Shown here: positions 62,001 to 64,000 of the stretch, one piece after another
How the letters are laid out: every line of letters begins with the position of its first letter
Numbering within the stretch: position 1 is the stretch's first letter
Assembly: GCA_943329665.2 (NCBI GenBank)
Contig: CALQEU020000014.1
Coordinates: 15,586 to 79,585 of the forward strand
From: JAJTFW01 sp903922455
GTDB taxonomy: Bacteria; Bacteroidota; Bacteroidia; AKYH767-A; OLB10
DNA: 64,000 nucleotides
Reading direction: 5' to 3'
Notes under the pieces: model-generated
The model's input: the letters and a program-made list of their open reading frames with translations, nothing else
The model's database searches: none
Told to the model about the DNA's origin: nothing
Program-made: the position numbers and the translations under genes

Positions 62001-64000
62001 CAAAAGCAATAGTTCCAAACGAAACTATTTATCATGCAAATTGCAATTTGACGAATGGAAAAATAGTGGCTAATATGGTTTCGGGTTCTGCACCATTCCG
62101 ATACATCTGGAAAGATAACGGCCTTGTTATCCGAGATACTGTTTCCAATCAAGTGCGTGACTCCATTTACAATTTAGTAGCAGGATCATATACATTAGAA
62201 TTAACAGATAATTATAATCTTGCTAACCCAAATGAACCAAGTTGCACAGGTGGACCTTATTCCTATACAATAAATAATTTTCCTCCTCCTGCAGTTTCCA
62301 TTACAACTACTAACATTTCATGTTATGGTTTAACAGATGGAATTTTAGTAGCTAACCTAACTCTTGGTACTTCTCCATTTACATATAGTTGGAGTAATGG
62401 AGCAACTACTGCAAGTATTAATTCATTAATTGCAGGGACCTATACAGTTACAGTTTCAGATGCAAACGGATGTACTACTTCTGTTCAATCTACAATTGTT
62501 GAACCTAATTCACTTTCTATCAACTTAGCATATACTGAACCTTTATGTACAGGAAATAATAACGGAATCATTTCTTCTGTTATACAAGGGGGAACAGGCA
62601 TAATTTTATATGAATGGTTTGACGCCAGCTTCCTACCTATCGGAACCAACAATGATTCTCTAACTGGAATTTCTGCAGGTACTTATTATTTACTTGTATC
62701 GGATGTTAATTTTTGTTCAGTGAATCAATCAATTGTTGTAGATGATCCTCCTCTTTTAACATCAACATGTAGTGCCATAAACGCTACTTGTTTCGGATAT
62801 AATGATGGAAGTGCATCTGTGATTGCATCAGGCGGAAGAGGAACTTACTCTTACTTGTGGAGCAACAATACAAATGCAACTACAAATTCGAATTTAGCAA
62901 GCGGAACTTATACCGTAACGGTTACTGACGGAAACGGATGTACTTCTGTTTGCGTTACTACAGTAAATGAACCCCAAATTGTATCTGTAACTATTACGGG
63001 AAGTGATGTAAGTTGCGCTAACGATGTAACTACAATTTCTGTTGTGGGTACAGGCGGAACCGCTCCATACACTGGAGGAGGTTCATTTGTTGTTGGTGCT
63101 GGAACTCATATTTATCCGATCGTAGATAATGTCGGATGTACTGGATCAAATTCAATTACAATAAATCATTTAGACAATGTTGCTCCTGTCATATTGAATT
63201 GCCCTTCTAACATTACACAATGTGATGCAACTGTAAACTGGACGGCTCCTACTGCAAGTGATAATTGCACATTGGTGAGCTTCACTTCCAATTTTAATTC
63301 CGGTGCTATTTTTAGTGTTGGCACCACTCAAGTTGTTTATACCGCAACAGATAATGCCGGTTTAATAAGCAATTGCTACTTCGATGTAACTATTCTTCCT
63401 ACTCCAATTTGGTATGAAGACTTAGACGCAGACGGATTTGGAAATCCATTAGTATCGACTACTAATTGCATTCAACCATCTGGTTATATATCCGATAATA
63501 GTGACTGCGATGATTCTCAACTTCTTTATGCTGATTCAGACAATGATACTTACGGAGCCGGAGCACCGATTGCTTGCGGTGTTTCTTCAAGCAATGATTG
63601 TAATGATAATAATAGCGCGGTTAATCCTGCTGCTATTGAAATTTGCAACGGTATCGATGATGATTGTGCTAACGGTATTGACGAAGGTTTAACTTTCTTA
63701 ACTTATTATGTAGATGCTGACGTTGACGGATACGGTGCTGGTGCAGGAGTTTCTTCTTGTAACCCAATCGCTGGATCTTCATTAGTAGCCGGTGATTGCG
63801 ATGAATTAATTGCGGCGATTAATCCAGGTGCTAGTGAAATCTGCAACGGAATTGATGATGACTGTGATGGTTTAACTGACGAAGGTGTATTATTAACTTT
63901 CTATGCGGATGTGGACGTTGATGGTTTTGGAGATGCGTCTTCAACAACTCAAGCTTGTGCTGCTCCGGTTGGATATGTTTCTAACAACACCGATTGTAAC
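59099..64000 (+). CDS. Giant multidomain cell-surface adhesin (incomplete, runs off the window)
   Basis: The frame is open for 1634 codons to the window edge. A long signal peptide (core KYVLVILALLLQQTTLFAQ) is followed by a glycine-rich region (59280-59850) and two tandem Ig-like repeats (about 60210-60770; WEQSTTSAS...GF(S/ST)IIGGAT twice). A proprotein-convertase P-like domain comes next (about 61110-61590, TWNADLEFYLVRPGGT ... GAWTLRVLDD). Then come SprB-type repeats (about 62290-62990; CYGLTDG ... YSWSNGATTAS ... AGTYTVTVSDANGCT), a HYR domain (about 63175-63395) and MopE-like repeats (from 63410; ICNGIDDDC, then GxTDEG). The end, where a T9SS sorting domain is expected, is outside. SprB repeats suggest surface adhesion or gliding. 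Confidence 0.88.
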   Translation, partial: MKSNFTQRLMRNRMTCDLSFEFSIKYVLVILALLLQQTTLFAQTTQSFSSTSTWTAPAGVTSVTIECWGGGGRGGSTSLNGTETGGGGGGAYAKENSFTVVPGTTYTVTVGTGGSIGTGAGGDSWFSSNSVVLAKGGSNVGQSSTGGTGGTAAASIGDVKFSGGNGANGSNNNNGGGGGSSAGTAAIGANGSTSNGGIAPAGGGNGGDGKTGSNGGGLDGVIPGGGGGGVRSGTLGIENGGDGANGKVNVTWTCPTYSLSSTNVLSALCPGNPATINLTASAAGLPIGNYTVTYNLTGANTATGATTTFTVTTAGVGSFNTSNLNTGGSTTITITNLASGSGAAICTNAISTNNTRVIAVSNVTAGTINGSQTLCNGGDPSSINNVTLGSGPGTINYKWEQSTTSASTGFSIIGGATLNSYNPPSGITTTTWFRRITESVNGVTCSIASASIEVSVLTVNAGVISGTQTICGSGTPSTLGNTTAGSITYTGTGTPVRTYRWEQSTTSASSGFSTIGGATANTYSPPSISQTTWYRRITIYTLNSVNCESTSNTIEKTVVSFTSTISPNGSVNICPPATSVLLTANTSASSPTYVWKLNGSNIGGATSSTYNAGASGNYTVAITSSGCTIESAITTVSIVNMPSITALSSANPVCIGSNFNLSATSSSPFSSTLSPNIAIPDNNITGVSSLINVSGLPTSLTGWKVEVAVSATHTWNADLEFYLVRPGGTITNTASGTNNLTTTAGQSIALSTDNGGSGDNYNNVLFRDNAPTNITTQSGNVTITGSFIPEQLLSTLSGNPNGAWTLRVLDDEADDVGTLTTWTLTITYINGLSYSWTSTPSGFTSSVQNPGSTSISQATNFSVVLTDIGSGCSTSSNVIVNTVANPAPKIIPENTILCNGTNLYLHVVDTGAYSGGYPVGTLIEWVNIITNTYPNDSINVIGNGSSFQAKITLPSGCTGTSAVRTVLSKAIVPNETIYHANCNLTNGKIVANMVSGSAPFRYIWKDNGLVIRDTVSNQVRDSIYNLVAGSYTLELTDNYNLANPNEPSCTGGPYSYTINNFPPPAVSITTTNISCYGLTDGILVANLTLGTSPFTYSWSNGATTASINSLIAGTYTVTVSDANGCTTSVQSTIVEPNSLSINLAYTEPLCTGNNNGIISSVIQGGTGIILYEWFDASFLPIGTNNDSLTGISAGTYYLLVSDVNFCSVNQSIVVDDPPLLTSTCSAINATCFGYNDGSASVIASGGRGTYSYLWSNNTNATTNSNLASGTYTVTVTDGNGCTSVCVTTVNEPQIVSVTITGSDVSCANDVTTISVVGTGGTAPYTGGGSFVVGAGTHIYPIVDNVGCTGSNSITINHLDNVAPVILNCPSNITQCDATVNWTAPTASDNCTLVSFTSNFNSGAIFSVGTTQVVYTATDNAGLISNCYFDVTILPTPIWYEDLDADGFGNPLVSTTNCIQPSGYISDNSDCDDSQLLYADSDNDTYGAGAPIACGVSSSNDCNDNNSAVNPAAIEICNGIDDDCANGIDEGLTFLTYYVDADVDGYGAGAGVSSCNPIAGSSLVAGDCDELIAAINPGASEICNGIDDDCDGLTDEGVLLTFYADVDVDGFGDASSTTQACAAPVGYVSNNTDCN

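Overview
The window is chromosomal DNA from a member of the Bacteroidota. Four things point there: an AT-rich composition; many -7 boxes of the TAnnTTTG type and almost no Shine-Dalgarno sequences; a protease with a type IX secretion (T9SS) C-terminal sorting domain; and Bacteroidota-type families (DUF3078, Omp28-like lipoproteins, SprB-repeat adhesin, a TonB receptor with a carboxypeptidase-regulatory plug extension). A UbiA-family prenyltransferase of the MqnP type hints at futalosine-type menaquinone synthesis. I cannot place it below phylum. There is no rRNA or tRNA gene, phage, CRISPR array or complete insertion sequence that I can see.

Layout. 1-4118: two-component signalling (a decayed receiver, a large hybrid kinase with receiver, PAS, kinase, receiver and HPt domains, and an NtrC-like AAA+ regulator without a recognisable DNA-binding domain). 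4245-6959: exported protein, MscL, DUF3078 protein. 7024-11904: AddA/RecB-like helicase-nuclease and proline catabolic PruA. 11968-19420 (minus): ABC ATPase and peroxidase, then the close-packed set ettA-hisS-hutH-C1 peptidase. 19534-27461 (plus): T9SS subtilase, prenyltransferase, fused 2-oxoacid dehydrogenase E1, MurQ, an unknown acidic protein and RlpA-like protein. 27462-35085: two NUDIX proteins, two tandem Omp28-like lipoproteins, an ABC exporter and a second subtilase. 35144-37771: ClpB, followed by about 730 bases without genes that carry a tandemly duplicated palindromic element.

39713-50917 is a phosphate-starvation block: phoR and phoB (minus), then on the plus strand a TonB receptor, a surface lipoprotein and pstS-pstC-pstA-pstB-phoU. 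TTAA-centred repeats spaced exactly 11 bp apart lie in front of phoB, the TonB receptor and pstS, and are best read as PhoB boxes tying the block into one regulon. PstC is unusual: it carries a periplasmic insertion of about 100 residues that resembles part of PstS.

50924-58923 holds housekeeping genes (suhB, lgt, mtaB, a peptide-binding lipoprotein, a TolB-like propeller, an ECF sigma factor with a small partner, nth). The window ends inside a giant cell-surface adhesin (59099 onward) with glycine-rich, Ig-like, P-domain, SprB, HYR and MopE-type modules.

A recurrent feature is the TAnnTTTG promoter box placed 4-10 bases before the start codon, which predicts leaderless or nearly leaderless mRNAs for several genes.
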